Origin: Blastopirellula sediminis
GTDB lineage: Bacteria > Planctomycetota > Planctomycetia > Pirellulales > Pirellulaceae
Reading direction: 5' to 3'
Assembly: GCF_020966755.1 (NCBI RefSeq)
Contig: NZ_JAJKFT010000010.1
Location: 248,001 to 312,000 of the forward strand
DNA length: 64,000 nt
The position numbers and the translations under genes are program-made. Under the pieces are notes generated by a model. It saw nothing but the letters and a program-made list of their open reading frames with translations, was not told where the DNA came from and did no database searches. Of the stretch, positions 1 to 15,580 are shown in pieces. Each line of letters begins with the position of its first letter. The stretch's first letter is position 1.

Positions 1-3261
<3,261 letters not shown>

Positions 3262-3316
3262 GTGCCTGTGCTCCTTGATGTGTTCGCCGCAAGCGGCGCT
3301 GGATAATTCAGGGGGG

Positions 3317-3344
3317 AGGCCGCTGCAGATACTCGCAGCGGCCT
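3317..3344 (-). other. Stem-loop in rpoB-rpoC intergenic space
   Basis: A perfect 10-bp inverted repeat (AGGCCGCTGC at 3317-3326 and its complement at 3335-3344, 8-nt loop) lies between the rpoB stop and the rpoC start. No T-run follows it in the direction of transcription, so it does not look like an intrinsic terminator. It could stabilise mRNA ends or be a processing site; this is inference. Confidence 0.5.
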
Positions 3345-3358
3345 ACGACCGGACTTCA

Positions 3359-7102
<3,744 letters not shown>

Positions 7103-7393
7103 TGGACGATGCTACTCCTGGGCAAGTTCGGAGATCGAACGACTGCGCTGCTAGCAGTGCGACGCGCAGGAAAGAATTCCCGGCGCCAGACGTGCGAGCG
7201 AGCAAAGGGGGAGTGAAAGACGCACGCGTGGACAAGAATTAGCCGATGGACGGGACACCGCCCGTTTAAGGGAAGCCACCCATATACGGGACGCAGCCCC
7301 CTCCCTGCCGTTCACTGCGCGCACCACTCCCTGGGAATCGTCCATGCGCAGGAGAAAAGTAGAGAAACCGGTTAAATTCAAGACCACACCTCG

Positions 7394-7428
7394 CGACGTC
7401 GCCTCCTAGTATACGGGAGGCGACGTCG
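7394..7428 (-). promoter_or_regulatory. Strong stem-loop in the rplL-rpoB spacer
   Basis: The 375-bp space between rplL and rpoB (7103-7477) contains a perfect 13-bp inverted repeat: arm CGACGTCGCCTCC at 7394-7406, 9-nt loop, complement at 7416-7428. It lacks a following T-run in the rplL-to-rpoB direction. In E. coli the same spacer carries a partial terminator and an RNase III site that lower rpoBC expression relative to rplJL; the position suggests a similar role here, which is inference. No clear promoter was recognised in the rest of the spacer. Confidence 0.5.
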
Positions 7429-7477
7429 AAGTGAATACAGGGATTCCGTCAAATCGAATTCAAGAGTCGTAAATCGA

Positions 7478-7885
7478 CTACTTGATTTCGCATTCGGCGC
7501 CGGAATCGACCAGTTCGGCCTTGACCTTTTCGGCATCTTCCTTCGAGACGCCTTCTTTGACCTTGCTCGGAACGCCTTCGACCAGGTCCTTGGCTTCCTT
7601 CAGGCCCAAGCCGGTGATGCCACGGATGGCCTTGATCACCGCAATCTTGTTGCCGCCGAAGCTGGTCATGATGACGTCGAATTCGGTCTTTTCGGCGACT
7701 TCTTCAGCAGCCGCAGCCGGACCGGGCATCATCATCATGCCGCCGCCAGCGGCAGCTTCGATGCCGTGAGCGTCTTTGAGGTAGTTGCCCAGTTCGACCG
7801 CTTGCTTCAGGGTCAGGGTGGCGATCTTGTCGCCCAGGGTCTTCAGTTCTTCCGAGATTTCGATCGTGGCGGTTTCTTCGGACAT
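7478..7885 (-). CDS. rplL: 50S ribosomal protein L7/L12
   Basis: Stalk protein of the large ribosomal subunit that recruits translational GTPases. It has 135 residues: N-terminal dimerisation domain (1-40), a flexible hinge, and the C-terminal factor-binding domain with the signature [27 protein letters not shown] lies about 11 nt before the ATG. The hinge is odd: instead of the usual Ala/Pro-rich linker it reads [14 protein letters not shown], with four methionines in a row. It follows rplJ by 122 nt and precedes rpoB, as usual. Confidence 0.97.
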   Translation of the reverse strand: MSEETATIEISEELKTLGDKIATLTLKQAVELGNYLKDAHGIEAAAGGGMMMMPGPAAAAEEVAEKTEFDVIMTSFGGNKIAVIKAIRGITGLGLKEAKDLVEGVPSKVKEGVSKEDAEKVKAELVDSGAECEIK

Positions 7886-8007
7886 CTTCGTGTCGATCCT
7901 TTCTCAACTTGCGCCCGACCTGCGGACGGGCAAAAAATCTATATTGCTTATTTCGTAACGGGTTTGGCGTAACAGCCGTGTGCGGACAGTTGGGCGAGAG
8001 ACGGGTA

Positions 8008-8532
8008 CTAGGCCCCTTCTTCTTCTCCCAGCTTTTTGATCTGACTGGCGAGCTTGGCGCCCGGGCCTTTGATCTGAGCGGCCAGGGTGCGTCCCGGACC
8101 AAGGATCTGACCAACCAGCAAAGCAAGCTGCTCGGCACGGTTCGGCCATTTGCTCACTTCAACCACCTTGTCGGCAGTCAAAGCCTCGCCGTCCATCACG
8201 CCACCTTTGGCCGTGAATTTCGGCATTTTCTTGTCTTCGTGCAGTTTGACGATCTCTTTCGCCAGGTCGACGATGTCTTCGCCGCCCCACACGATCGCCG
8301 CACTGCCTTCAATGTCGCTGAAAGCCGGACCGAGCGAGGTCCCTTCGCAAGCGCGACGGGCCAAGGTCTTCTTCACGACCAACAGGCTAATGTTCCGTTT
8401 GCGGAAGGCGCGACGGACTTCGACGGTCGAATTGGCGTCGAGACCGGCGACATCAACCACCAAGAGATCCGACACGCCGTCCAGACGGCTCGAAATCTCT
8501 TTCGTCACCAACTCTTTTACGAATTTGCTCAT
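8008..8532 (-). CDS. rplJ: 50S ribosomal protein L10
   Basis: L10 anchors the L7/L12 dimers to the ribosome. It has 174 residues, the usual length, starting MSKFVKELVTKEI, with the family features VDVAGLDANSTVEVRRAFR and VKKTLARRA. The long C-terminal helix that binds L7/L12 is alanine-rich and ends KKLGEEEGA. The gene lies 55 nt after rplA and 122 nt before rplL; in enterobacteria L10-L12 represses this mRNA by binding its leader, but no leader fold was verified here. Confidence 0.96.
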   Translation of the reverse strand: MSKFVKELVTKEISSRLDGVSDLLVVDVAGLDANSTVEVRRAFRKRNISLLVVKKTLARRACEGTSLGPAFSDIEGSAAIVWGGEDIVDLAKEIVKLHEDKKMPKFTAKGGVMDGEALTADKVVEVSKWPNRAEQLALLVGQILGPGRTLAAQIKGPGAKLASQIKKLGEEEGA

Positions 8533-8587
8533 AACTGTTCTGCTTTAAGTGAGGTCCACCGCGCGGCGGACGACGAAGTGAACCGGC

Positions 8588-9265
8588 TTACAGCGCGACG
8601 CGGACGCCAGGACTCATGGTGGCGGCGATCGCGACGCTCTTCACGTAAATGCCCTTCGCGCTGGCGGGCTTCATGCTCAGGATCTGATTGGTGAACGCGC
8701 GGATGTTGTCGACCAGCTTCGCTTCGTCGAAACTAATCTTGCCGACCACCGCGTGCACGATGCCAGTGGCGTCGTTGCGGAACTCAACCTTACCCGCTTT
8801 GTATTCTTTGACGACGCGAGCGACGTCCGGGGTGACCGTGCCGGCACGCGGCGACGGCATCAAACCACGCGGGCCGAGGACGCGACCGAGCGGACCGACC
8901 AGACCCATCATGTCCGGGGTCGCGATGCACGCGTCGAAATCAAGCCAGCCTTCTTTGATTCGCTTGGCCAGGTCGTCCGAACCGACCGCGTCGGCGCCGG
9001 CTTCTTCCGCCAGACGAACATTGTCGCCCTTGGCGAACACGACGACTCGCAGCTCTTTACCGATGCCGTGCGGCAGCACGATGGCGCCGCGGACCAGTTG
9101 GTCGGCCTGCTTCGGGTCAATACCCAGACGCATGGCGCAGTCGACGGTCTGATCGAATTTGGTGGTGTTGAAGGTCTTCAACAGCGCGACCGCCTTGTCG
9201 AGCGGCATGACTTCTTCCGTGGCCTTGGCGGCAAGGGCGCGATAACGCTTCGAGTGCTTTACCAT
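8588..9265 (-). CDS. rplA: 50S ribosomal protein L1
   Basis: L1 forms the mobile L1 stalk near the E site. It has 225 residues, starting [15 protein letters not shown], with the diagnostic stretches [33 protein letters not shown] and the C-terminal [17 protein letters not shown]. Length and motif order match the bacterial family. It lies between rplK (73 nt upstream) and rplJ on the same strand. L1 usually represses the L11-L1 mRNA; that regulation is known for the family but not shown here. Confidence 0.97.
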   Translation of the reverse strand: MVKHSKRYRALAAKATEEVMPLDKAVALLKTFNTTKFDQTVDCAMRLGIDPKQADQLVRGAIVLPHGIGKELRVVVFAKGDNVRLAEEAGADAVGSDDLAKRIKEGWLDFDACIATPDMMGLVGPLGRVLGPRGLMPSPRAGTVTPDVARVVKEYKAGKVEFRNDATGIVHAVVGKISFDEAKLVDNIRAFTNQILSMKPASAKGIYVKSVAIAATMSPGVRVAL

Positions 9266-9338
9266 CGTCGGACTCTTTAAGTATCTGTGCGGTGTGTTGC
9301 GTATCAGTTGCAGCGCTGGGCGGGTTGGCCGCGAACGC

Positions 9339-9764
9339 TTATTCGGTGATTTCGATGCCCATGCTGCGAGCGGTACCGGCGATCATGCGGCGAGCATGTT
9401 CCAGGTCGCTGGCGTTCAGGTCGTCCATCTTCTGCTTGCAGATTTCGTCGACCTGGGCCATCGAAACCTTGCCGACCTTGTCGACATGGGGACGACCGGC
9501 GCCGCTGGCGATCCCGGCAGCTTGCTTCAGCAGCGCGGCGGCCGGCGGGCTCTTGCAAACGAATTCAAACGAGCGGTCGTTGTAGACGCTCACGACGACC
9601 GGAATCGGCATGCCGTTGAATTCCTTGGTCTTGTCGTTGAACTGCGTAACGAATTGACCGAGGTTGACGCCGAACTTACCGAGCGACGTACCTACCGGAG
9701 GCGCCGGGGTAGCCTTGCCGCCGGGCACTTGAAATTTCGCTTTTCCAACCAGTTCCTTCGCCAT
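9339..9764 (-). CDS. rplK: 50S ribosomal protein L11
   Basis: L11 forms part of the GTPase-associated centre. It has 141 residues starting [20 protein letters not shown]. The reading frame extends nine codons further upstream, but the internal ATG at 9764 has GAGGAAAAGAG immediately before it and gives the standard N-terminus, so it is chosen. Family marks are [29 protein letters not shown] and the C-terminal [10 protein letters not shown]. It is followed by rplA. Confidence 0.97.
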   Translation of the reverse strand: MAKELVGKAKFQVPGGKATPAPPVGTSLGKFGVNLGQFVTQFNDKTKEFNGMPIPVVVSVYNDRSFEFVCKSPPAAALLKQAAGIASGAGRPHVDKVGKVSMAQVDEICKQKMDDLNASDLEHARRMIAGTARSMGIEITE

Positions 9765-9912
9765 GTCTCTTTTCCTCGGCGGCGAACGCACGGTTCGCCG
9801 TGGATTACTGAATTACTTGGGTGTTCGGTGGGTCGAAAACGACAGTCCGGCAGTCGCCAGGAGAGCGACGCGAGAGGCTGTAGGAATCGACAGGCCGACG
9901 ACTCGCGATGGG

Positions 9913-10719
9913 TTACACCGGCTCCATTTGCCAGTGTTCCATCTCGACCGGAGTCGTCCGACCGAAGATGTTGATCATGACCGTCACGCGGCCATTCGTT
10001 TCGTCGATTCCTTCGACATCCCCTTCGAAGTTCTCGAAGGTTCCTTCGGTGATGCGAACGTGATCCCCCAGCTTGAAGCGAATGTTGGTTTTGACCGGCT
10101 CTTCGCCCGCCTCTTCGCTTTCCGCCTTTTTGGTGATCCGCTCAACTTCGTGCGCCAGCATCGGAGTCGGACGTCCCGCGGCTCCCGTGAAGTCGCCGAT
10201 TCCGCCCGTTTCGCGTACCAGGAACCAGGTGTCATCGTTGATCGCCATGTGGACGACGATGTACCCAGGGTACAGCTTGCGCTTGGTGATTTTCTTTTTG
10301 CCGTTTTTGAATTCGACGATGTCCTCAGTCGGGACCATGATCTGATCAAAATACGGCTCGAGGCCCGCCATCTTCACACGCCGCCAAAGGTTCGCGCAGA
10401 TCGACTTTTCGCGATTGCTCTGCACCTTCAGGATGTACCAGTCCATCTCGCCGACTTCAGCAGGAGCTTCCTCCTCCTCTTCAATCAACTCGAGCGGACC
10501 GCGATTGCGTTCCTTTTTCGGACGAGCCGGTTTCGGCTCTTCCGCCGGGGCTTCTTCAGCGGCGGGCTCTTCCGAGTCTGCCGCGACTTCCACCGGCGAT
10601 TCCACTTCGGCGGCTTCGGGCTGGGGCGCGTCGGACGACTCAGCCGCTTCCGGCGCAGCGCCTTCGGCGGTTACGTCCTCAACGGGCAGTTCGTGTTCGT
10701 TTTTCGACTCGTTTTCCAC
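9913..10719 (-). CDS. nusG: Transcription termination/antitermination factor NusG with acidic N-terminal extension
   Basis: NusG binds RNA polymerase, suppresses pausing and links it to Rho or the ribosome. The conserved protein starts at about residue 92 (MDWYILKVQSNREK) with the NGN domain (92-195, including LYPGYIVVHM) and a KOW domain (215-268, FKLGDHVRITEGTFENFEGDV). Ahead of it are about 90 residues rich in Glu, Ala and Pro, not found in E. coli NusG (181 residues). The long start at 10719 lies 27 nt after secE and is in frame without interruption; an internal start at Met92 cannot be excluded. Gene order secE-nusG-rplK supports the call. Confidence 0.95.
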   Translation of the reverse strand: MENESKNEHELPVEDVTAEGAAPEAAESSDAPQPEAAEVESPVEVAADSEEPAAEEAPAEEPKPARPKKERNRGPLELIEEEEEAPAEVGEMDWYILKVQSNREKSICANLWRRVKMAGLEPYFDQIMVPTEDIVEFKNGKKKITKRKLYPGYIVVHMAINDDTWFLVRETGGIGDFTGAAGRPTPMLAHEVERITKKAESEEAGEEPVKTNIRFKLGDHVRITEGTFENFEGDVEGIDETNGRVTVMINIFGRTTPVEMEHWQMEPV

Positions 10720-10746
10720 AGCTCGATCCCTTGGCCAAACGCCTTA

Positions 10747-11202
10747 CTAGTTAAACGCGTAACGCAGAAACGCGATCCAGTGCTTCAGCACGTACTGCCA
10801 AAACACGTCGTACGCAAACAGTACGGCCGCCAGGGCGAACACAAACAGGATCACCACGGCGCTGGCCCGAATTAACTCAGCCCGCGAAGGCCAAGTCACT
10901 TTGTTCATTTCCGCTTCGACCGCGATCAAAAAGTCGGCGAACACCGGCCAGTTGATAACGCGATAAGCGATCCAAAATCCCGCGATCACCACCAAGGCAG
11001 GCAAGCCGACTTGCAGCCAGCGTTCTTGCCCCTGGTTACGCAACACGTCGTACAGTTGCCATCCCGCTACGCCGACCAGCGCCCACAAAGCGAGCATCGT
11101 CGCTTGCCGAGCGGTCCGACCTTGCGAACGCTTGTAACGTCCGGTCTGAGCCAGCTCTTGGACGAAGTTTCCGGCGGAAGCGGCGGCCTTTTCTTTTGCC
11201 AT
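10747..11202 (-). CDS. secE: Preprotein translocase subunit SecE
   Basis: Essential clamp subunit of the SecYEG channel in the inner membrane. It has 151 residues with about three membrane segments (roughly residues 35-52, 62-82 and 112-140). The conserved amphipathic motif VEAEMNKVTWPSRAEL precedes the last segment, which is the SecE core; the extra N-terminal segments resemble the longer proteobacterial form. AGGAAG precedes the ATG. It lies between tRNA-Trp and nusG, a common arrangement. Confidence 0.93.
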   Translation of the reverse strand: MAKEKAAASAGNFVQELAQTGRYKRSQGRTARQATMLALWALVGVAGWQLYDVLRNQGQERWLQVGLPALVVIAGFWIAYRVINWPVFADFLIAVEAEMNKVTWPSRAELIRASAVVILFVFALAAVLFAYDVFWQYVLKHWIAFLRYAFN

Positions 11203-11316
11203 CGCTGCGTGACTTTCTTCCTAAAACGTCGCTGGCTGCGCCATGGACGATGACTTGGTTTGACGGAACGACGAATCGATCAAAGCCAAAAAAGGCCGGA
11301 GATCAACCGACGAAAG

Positions 11317-11389
11317 CAGGGGCGGAGGGAATCGAACTCTCAACCTCTGGTTTTGGAGACCAGCGCTCTGCCAATTGAGCTACGCCCCT
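11317..11389 (-). tRNA. tRNA-Trp (anticodon CCA)
   Basis: Read on the minus strand, a 73-nt cloverleaf has the acceptor stem AGGGGCG/CGCCCCT, a D arm with GCTCAATTGGCAGAGC, anticodon loop CTCCAAA (anticodon CCA) and a T arm with GTTCGAATC. The discriminator is G and CCA is not encoded. Its place between tuf and secE is common in bacteria. Confidence 0.96.
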
Positions 11390-11452
11390 AAAACTGCGGA
11401 CGCCCGACCCATTTTTTCGGGCCGGGCGCCGCAAAATTTACCTCAGTCTCGC

Positions 11453-12649
11453 TTAGGCGAGAATCTTCGTAACGACGCCCGAACCAACGGTGCGGCCGCC
11501 TTCGCGAATCGCGAAGCGAACGCCGTCGTCCATCGCGATCGGCTTGTGCAGCTCGACTTCGATGCGGACGTTGTCGCCCGGCATGCACATTTCGGCGCCG
11601 ACCAGGTTGGCGGTGCCGGTCACGTCGGTCGTACGGAAGTAGAACTGCGGGCGATAGCCGGAGAAGAACGGGGTGTGACGACCGCCTTCTTCCTTCGACA
11701 AGCAGTAGATTTCCGCTTCAAACTTGGTGTGCGGGGTGATCGAACCCGGCTTGGCGAGCACCTGGCCGCGCGAAATGTCTTCACGCTTGACGCCGCGGAG
11801 CAAGCAGCCGACATTGTCGCCCGCATGACCCTCTTGGAGGATCTTGTTGAACATTTCGATACCCGTGACCGTGGTCTTGGTCGGGGCGTCGTTCAGACCG
11901 ATGATCAGAACTTCTTCACCAACCTTCACAACGCCGCGTTCGATACGACCAGTGGCGACGGTACCGCGACCTTCGATCGAGAAGACGTCTTCGATCGCCA
12001 TCAGGAACGGCTTGTCGGCTTCGCGGGTCGGTTCCGGAATGTACGAGTCCAGGGCGTCCATCAGGTCGCTGATGCACTTGCTGGCGGCCGGATCAGCCGG
12101 GTTGTTGTAGGCCGGCAGCGAGGCGCCGCGAATGACCGGGCAATCGTCGCCAGGGAATTCGTACTTGCTGAGCAGTTCGCGAACTTCCAGTTCGACGAGG
12201 TCCAGCAGTTCTTCATCGTCGACCAGGTCGCACTTGTTCAGGAAGACCACGATGTACGGCACGCCGACCTGACGAGCCAGCAGAACGTGCTCCTTCGTCT
12301 GCGGCATCGGGCCGTCGGCAGCCGACACGACCAGGATCGCACCGTCCATCTGGGCGGCGCCGGTGATCATGTTCTTCACAAAGTCGGCGTGACCCGGGCA
12401 GTCGATGTGGGCGTAGTGACGGGTCGGGGTTTCGTATTCGACGTGGGCGACCGCGATGGTCACGGTCTTGGTCGCGTCACGGACGGTACCGCCCTTGGCG
12501 ATGTCCGAGTAAGCCTTGTGCTTCGCCAAACCTTTGGCCGCCTGAACGGCGAGAATGGCGCCGGTCGTGGTCGTTTTGCCATGGTCAATGTGGCCGATAG
12601 TGCCGACGTTGACGTGCGGCTTAGTTCTTTCAAATACGTCCTTGGCCAT
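11453..12649 (-). CDS. tuf: Elongation factor Tu
   Basis: EF-Tu carries aminoacyl-tRNA to the ribosome as a GTPase. From ATG at 12649 the protein has 398 residues and starts [17 protein letters not shown]. The frame is open 21 codons further upstream, but [12 protein letters not shown] is the normal start. G motifs are visible: GHIDHGKTT (P loop), DCPGHADF (G3), NKCD (G4). The C-terminus ends [15 protein letters not shown]. The gene is downstream of four tRNA genes on the same strand and upstream of tRNA-Trp-secE-nusG, matching the classical tufB context. Confidence 0.98.
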   Translation of the reverse strand: MAKDVFERTKPHVNVGTIGHIDHGKTTTTGAILAVQAAKGLAKHKAYSDIAKGGTVRDATKTVTIAVAHVEYETPTRHYAHIDCPGHADFVKNMITGAAQMDGAILVVSAADGPMPQTKEHVLLARQVGVPYIVVFLNKCDLVDDEELLDLVELEVRELLSKYEFPGDDCPVIRGASLPAYNNPADPAASKCISDLMDALDSYIPEPTREADKPFLMAIEDVFSIEGRGTVATGRIERGVVKVGEEVLIIGLNDAPTKTTVTGIEMFNKILQEGHAGDNVGCLLRGVKREDISRGQVLAKPGSITPHTKFEAEIYCLSKEEGGRHTPFFSGYRPQFYFRTTDVTGTANLVGAEMCMPGDNVRIEVELHKPIAMDDGVRFAIREGGRTVGSGVVTKILA

Positions 12650-12721
12650 GTTCTTAGTCTTTCGTAATCCCCACTGAATCAGTGCAAACTTGGAGCAAGC
12701 GGAAATAAACAACTAGCGAAG

Positions 12722-12793
<72 letters not shown>

Positions 12794-12877
12794 GACATAC
12801 GCGGTGTGCGCATGACCGCCACAGATTTTCCGAAACGGACAACAAGTCCAATTCGGGCTGCGGCTTGGCGCCGCCCA

Positions 12878-12948
12878 AGCGGGTGAAGGGAATCGAACCC
12901 TCGTCTTCAGCTTGGAAGGCTGTTGCTCTACCATTGAGCTACACCCGC
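12878..12948 (-). tRNA. tRNA-Gly (anticodon TCC)
   Basis: Minus-strand 71-nt cloverleaf: acceptor GCGGGTG/CACCCGC, D arm GCTCAATGGTAGAGC, anticodon loop CTTCCAA (anticodon TCC), T arm with GGGTTCGATTCCC, discriminator T. CCA is not encoded. It occupies the position of E. coli glyT. Confidence 0.95.
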
Positions 12949-13062
12949 GGTTCACCTTGCGACTATCACCGCCGACGCGCGGTTGTGATCTTCGCCATTC
13001 TCATCTTTTTTGGTCTTGTTCCGCCAGCGGGCATAAGCCGGCTTGCGTCATTTTTTTATAAG

Positions 13063-13144
13063 TGGGGGGTACAGGATTCGAACCTGTGAAGGCATAGCCA
13101 ACAGATTTACAGTCTGTCCCCTTTGACCGCTCGGGAAACCCCCC
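13063..13144 (-). tRNA. tRNA-Tyr (anticodon GTA)
   Basis: Minus-strand 82-nt class II tRNA: acceptor GGGGGGT/ACCCCCC, a long variable arm between anticodon and T arms, anticodon loop CTGTAAA (anticodon GTA), T arm with AGGTTCGAATCCT, discriminator A. The long variable arm is expected for bacterial tRNA-Tyr. It occupies the position of E. coli tyrU. Confidence 0.96.
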
Positions 13145-13254
13145 GCACTTATTCACTGCAACCCACGCCCTTATCGCCGCATTTTTTTGGTGCTGCGATC
13201 GCCCGCCCGAAGGCTGACGCGGATCCGCATGAGTACGAAAAGCCGCTTCGCGGA

Positions 13255-13327
13255 AGCTAGCGGTGGGAGTCGAACCCACAACCTGCTGATTACAAATCAG
13301 CTGCTCTGCCAATTGAGCTACGCCAGC
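13255..13327 (-). tRNA. tRNA-Thr (anticodon TGT)
   Basis: Minus-strand 73-nt cloverleaf: acceptor GCTGGCG/CGCTAGC with one G-T pair, D arm GCTCAATTGGCAGAGC, anticodon loop TTTGTAA (anticodon TGT), T arm with GGGTTCGACTCCC, discriminator T. It is the first gene of the tRNA-tuf block, in the position of E. coli thrU. Confidence 0.95.
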
Positions 13328-13358
13328 CCGTTAGTCGGGCTATAATCGAAAACAGACT

Positions 13359-13386
13359 AATATACCGAGTTGGTCCGACCCCGCAA
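13359..13386 (-). promoter_or_regulatory. Candidate promoter of the tRNA-tuf transcription unit
   Basis: On the minus strand TTGCGG (13386-13381) and TATATT (13364-13359) are spaced 16 nt apart and end about 31 nt before the first tRNA. Similarity to the sigma-70 consensus is moderate. A TATAAT on the plus strand at 13341-13346 has no matching -35 and points away from the tRNAs. Confidence 0.35.
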
Positions 13387-13947
13387 GTCGCCTTCGGCCG
13401 CTGGCCGACAAAAATTCGCGAGGAAGTTTTCGGTAGCCTGCCAGAGTCTTCCTGGCTTGCCAAAAAGCCGCGAAAATCGCCTGTTTTCGCCCCACTTTCT
13501 ACCAGACTTCTTCTCTCCACGAGAGGTTCATCGCGCCGCCCCGATTCGCAAATTCGAGTCAGAATTCGGCGCTAGCATCGTCCTCCGTCAATCGACCGAC
13601 GTCTTCGCGACCATTTCGGCCCGCTGCGCCGCGATCTTGGTCGCCCAGCTTCTTGGCACAGATGGCCAAACTTCGGGCATATCTCGCGACATCATCGGAA
13701 AAACCACGGTCCGCGGCCGTAGGATTTTATAAAAAGTGGAAATTCTTGTCGCGGTCAAATGGTTGCCGCCCAATGCTTTTCGGCGGTGAGCCCAGCCTTA
13801 AACGGATTCAGCCCCCTCCGAGTGGCCTCTTTTTTGCTAATTCCCAGCTTCGGTCTTTTCATTCATTGCCGCCGGGACGGCGTCTGTTCGCGCGGGACCG
13901 ATCACGCCTGGCTATCCCTCCCCTCTTTCACGATTAGGTAGGTCGAC
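13387..13947. other. Intergenic region between the tRNA block and the DUF1559 gene
   Basis: This 561-bp spacer separates divergent transcription units. The open frames inside it are short, overlap each other on both strands and lack ribosome binding sites, so none is called. The AT-rich stretch TTTATAAAAAGTGG near 13726-13740 could belong to a promoter for the downstream gene, but no convincing -35 was seen. AGGTAGG just before 13948 is the ribosome binding site of that gene. Confidence 0.5.
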
Positions 13948-14955
13948 ATGAGCCATCGAGGCCTTACTCGGAACTACGGTTTCACGCTGGTGGAATTGCT
14001 GGTCGTCATCGCAATCATTGGCGTTTTGATCGCGCTGCTGCTTCCCGCAGTACAGCAAGCGCGCGAAGCGGCCCGGCGGAGCCAGTGCACCAATAACCTG
14101 AAACAACTGGGGTTGGCGATGCACAACTATCACGCCACCTACGGCACCTTCCCGATCGGCAACACGCTCGGGCAGAAAGGGGCCAGCTGGAAAGTTCGCC
14201 TTCTTCCTTACCTCGAACAGTCGGCCGGCTACGACCAAATCAGCTTCAACGCCAGCTTTTGGGGCCATTCGGGCCTGCAATCGATCCTCGTCGGTCTGAC
14301 GGTTCCCGGCTACGACTGCCCCTCGAGCCCGTTTGATAACCGCACCTCCGAAACGCTGCTCACTTACTCCGGCGGAACGCAACTGCACGACTACGTTGGC
14401 ATTTCAGGCGCCGTCCCCAACTCGACGGCGGGCGGACAAACCAGCGATTGCACCGCCTCCAATGCGGTTCAAGGAGGAACCTACTGCGAAAACGGCGTCC
14501 TGATCGCGTTTCGCCCCATCAATATGGCGAAACTGGTCGACGGGACGACCAACACGATGATGATCGGCGAGCATTCCGGTCAGGTAAACGGCAAGGAATA
14601 CACCTCCAATCCGCTCGGCGGCTGGTTTGGCCTGGTCACCAATACCGTCGCCACGTCGACCGGTTCGACCGTTTGGAATGAGAGCACGAAGGTTTCCGAC
14701 ATCACCTACAGCAGCGGATATACCGGCGGTCTGACGACGTTCCGCCATCCGATCAACAGCGCATGGCTTTCCGGCGCTCCGACCTCGGCGAGCTCGATTT
14801 TCGAGGTGAACTACATCCTGAACTCGTTCCATCCGGGCGGCGTGAACGGGGCTTTGTCGGACGGTTCAGTTCGCTTCCTGCCGGAAACGGCCGACATCAA
14901 CGTCCTGCTCAACCTCTGCGCTCGTAACGACGGAAACACCCTCGGCGAACTCTAA
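13948..14955 (+). CDS. DUF1559 family prepilin-like secreted protein
   Basis: A 335-residue protein with a type IV pilin-like N-terminus: a short basic leader ending in Gly, then FTLVELLVVIAIIGVLIA, the site cut and methylated by prepilin peptidase, then LPAVQQAREAARR. The rest is the DUF1559 body, ending with the usual FHPGGVNGALSDGSVRFL segment and the terminal DGN. This family is greatly expanded in Planctomycetes and probably forms pseudopilin or surface structures; its biochemical role is unknown. AGGTAGG lies 7 nt before the ATG. A small lipoprotein gene follows 65 nt downstream, a pairing seen often with this family, and both end before a strong terminator. Confidence 0.93.
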   Translation: MSHRGLTRNYGFTLVELLVVIAIIGVLIALLLPAVQQAREAARRSQCTNNLKQLGLAMHNYHATYGTFPIGNTLGQKGASWKVRLLPYLEQSAGYDQISFNASFWGHSGLQSILVGLTVPGYDCPSSPFDNRTSETLLTYSGGTQLHDYVGISGAVPNSTAGGQTSDCTASNAVQGGTYCENGVLIAFRPINMAKLVDGTTNTMMIGEHSGQVNGKEYTSNPLGGWFGLVTNTVATSTGSTVWNESTKVSDITYSSGYTGGLTTFRHPINSAWLSGAPTSASSIFEVNYILNSFHPGGVNGALSDGSVRFLPETADINVLLNLCARNDGNTLGEL

Positions 14956-15020
14956 ACGGGAGCTACGAACATCGGCTGCTCCTACTGACTCGCCGTTCAC
15001 GTTTCCTGGGATGTTTTCCA

Positions 15021-15482
15021 ATGAACTCGTTTTCCAATCGCCATTTCCTCTCGGCGATGCAAAAGGGAGGAGTCGTCGCGCTGCTGATTTGCGGCGCCAT
15101 TGGCTGCGGCCATACGCCACGATCGGGCATGACCCGCGGCGACGTTCAGGTCGTCGTTAAGTCGGGGGAAACTCCGCTCGATGGAGCGCAGATTGACCTC
15201 TCCAATCCAGAAAATGGGGAAGCGTACGGCGGCACGATCGACGCTGCCGGAATCGTCCATGTCGATGACGTGGCGATCGGCCACTACATCGTGACGCTCT
15301 TGCCGCCGGACGGAACTCCGCCGGTACCAGGCCTCGAAACGACGCCGGCGCCCAAAGCGAATTGGAAGCTGCATCGCCAGTTCCAACGGCCCGAAACGAC
15401 GCCGCTGCGTGCTGAGGTGATCGAAGGGCTTAACAAGTTCGAGTTTGACGTCGAATCGTTCCCAGCGCCCAAGCGGAGATAG
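15021..15482 (+). CDS. Small lipoprotein with carboxypeptidase-regulatory-like domain
   Basis: A 153-residue protein with an N-terminal signal (hydrophobic stretch GGVVALLICGAIG) and a lipobox ending AIGC near residue 29, so it is probably lipid-anchored. The mature part (DVQVVVKSGETPLDGAQIDL ... AGIVHVDDVAIGHYIVTLLP) resembles a small beta-sandwich of the carboxypeptidase regulatory type. No enzyme motif is present. It lies directly after a DUF1559 gene and before a bidirectional terminator, so the two are probably co-transcribed. The exact start is uncertain because ATG at 15057 is also possible. Confidence 0.8.
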   Translation: MNSFSNRHFLSAMQKGGVVALLICGAIGCGHTPRSGMTRGDVQVVVKSGETPLDGAQIDLSNPENGEAYGGTIDAAGIVHVDDVAIGHYIVTLLPPDGTPPVPGLETTPAPKANWKLHRQFQRPETTPLRAEVIEGLNKFEFDVESFPAPKRR

Positions 15483-15514
15483 CCCGGCAACAAGCAGGCG
15501 CCATGACAAGAAAC

Positions 15515-15546
15515 AAAAAAGCCAGAGACCTTAGTCTCTGGCTTTT
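15515..15546. terminator. Bidirectional intrinsic terminator
   Basis: A perfect 9-bp stem (GCCAGAGAC at 15521-15529, CTTA loop, GTCTCTGGC at 15534-15542) is preceded by a run of six A and followed by TTTT. It serves the plus-strand lipoprotein gene and the minus-strand sigma factor gene, which converge here. Confidence 0.9.
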
Positions 15547-15580
15547 CGCATTTTCGGAGAAGCGAACGACGCCTAGAGCG

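Noticed and set aside
13338-13346. Perfect TATAAT on the plus strand near the first tRNA
   Set aside because: No -35 at the right distance, and it points away from the tRNA genes and into a spacer without a nearby gene.
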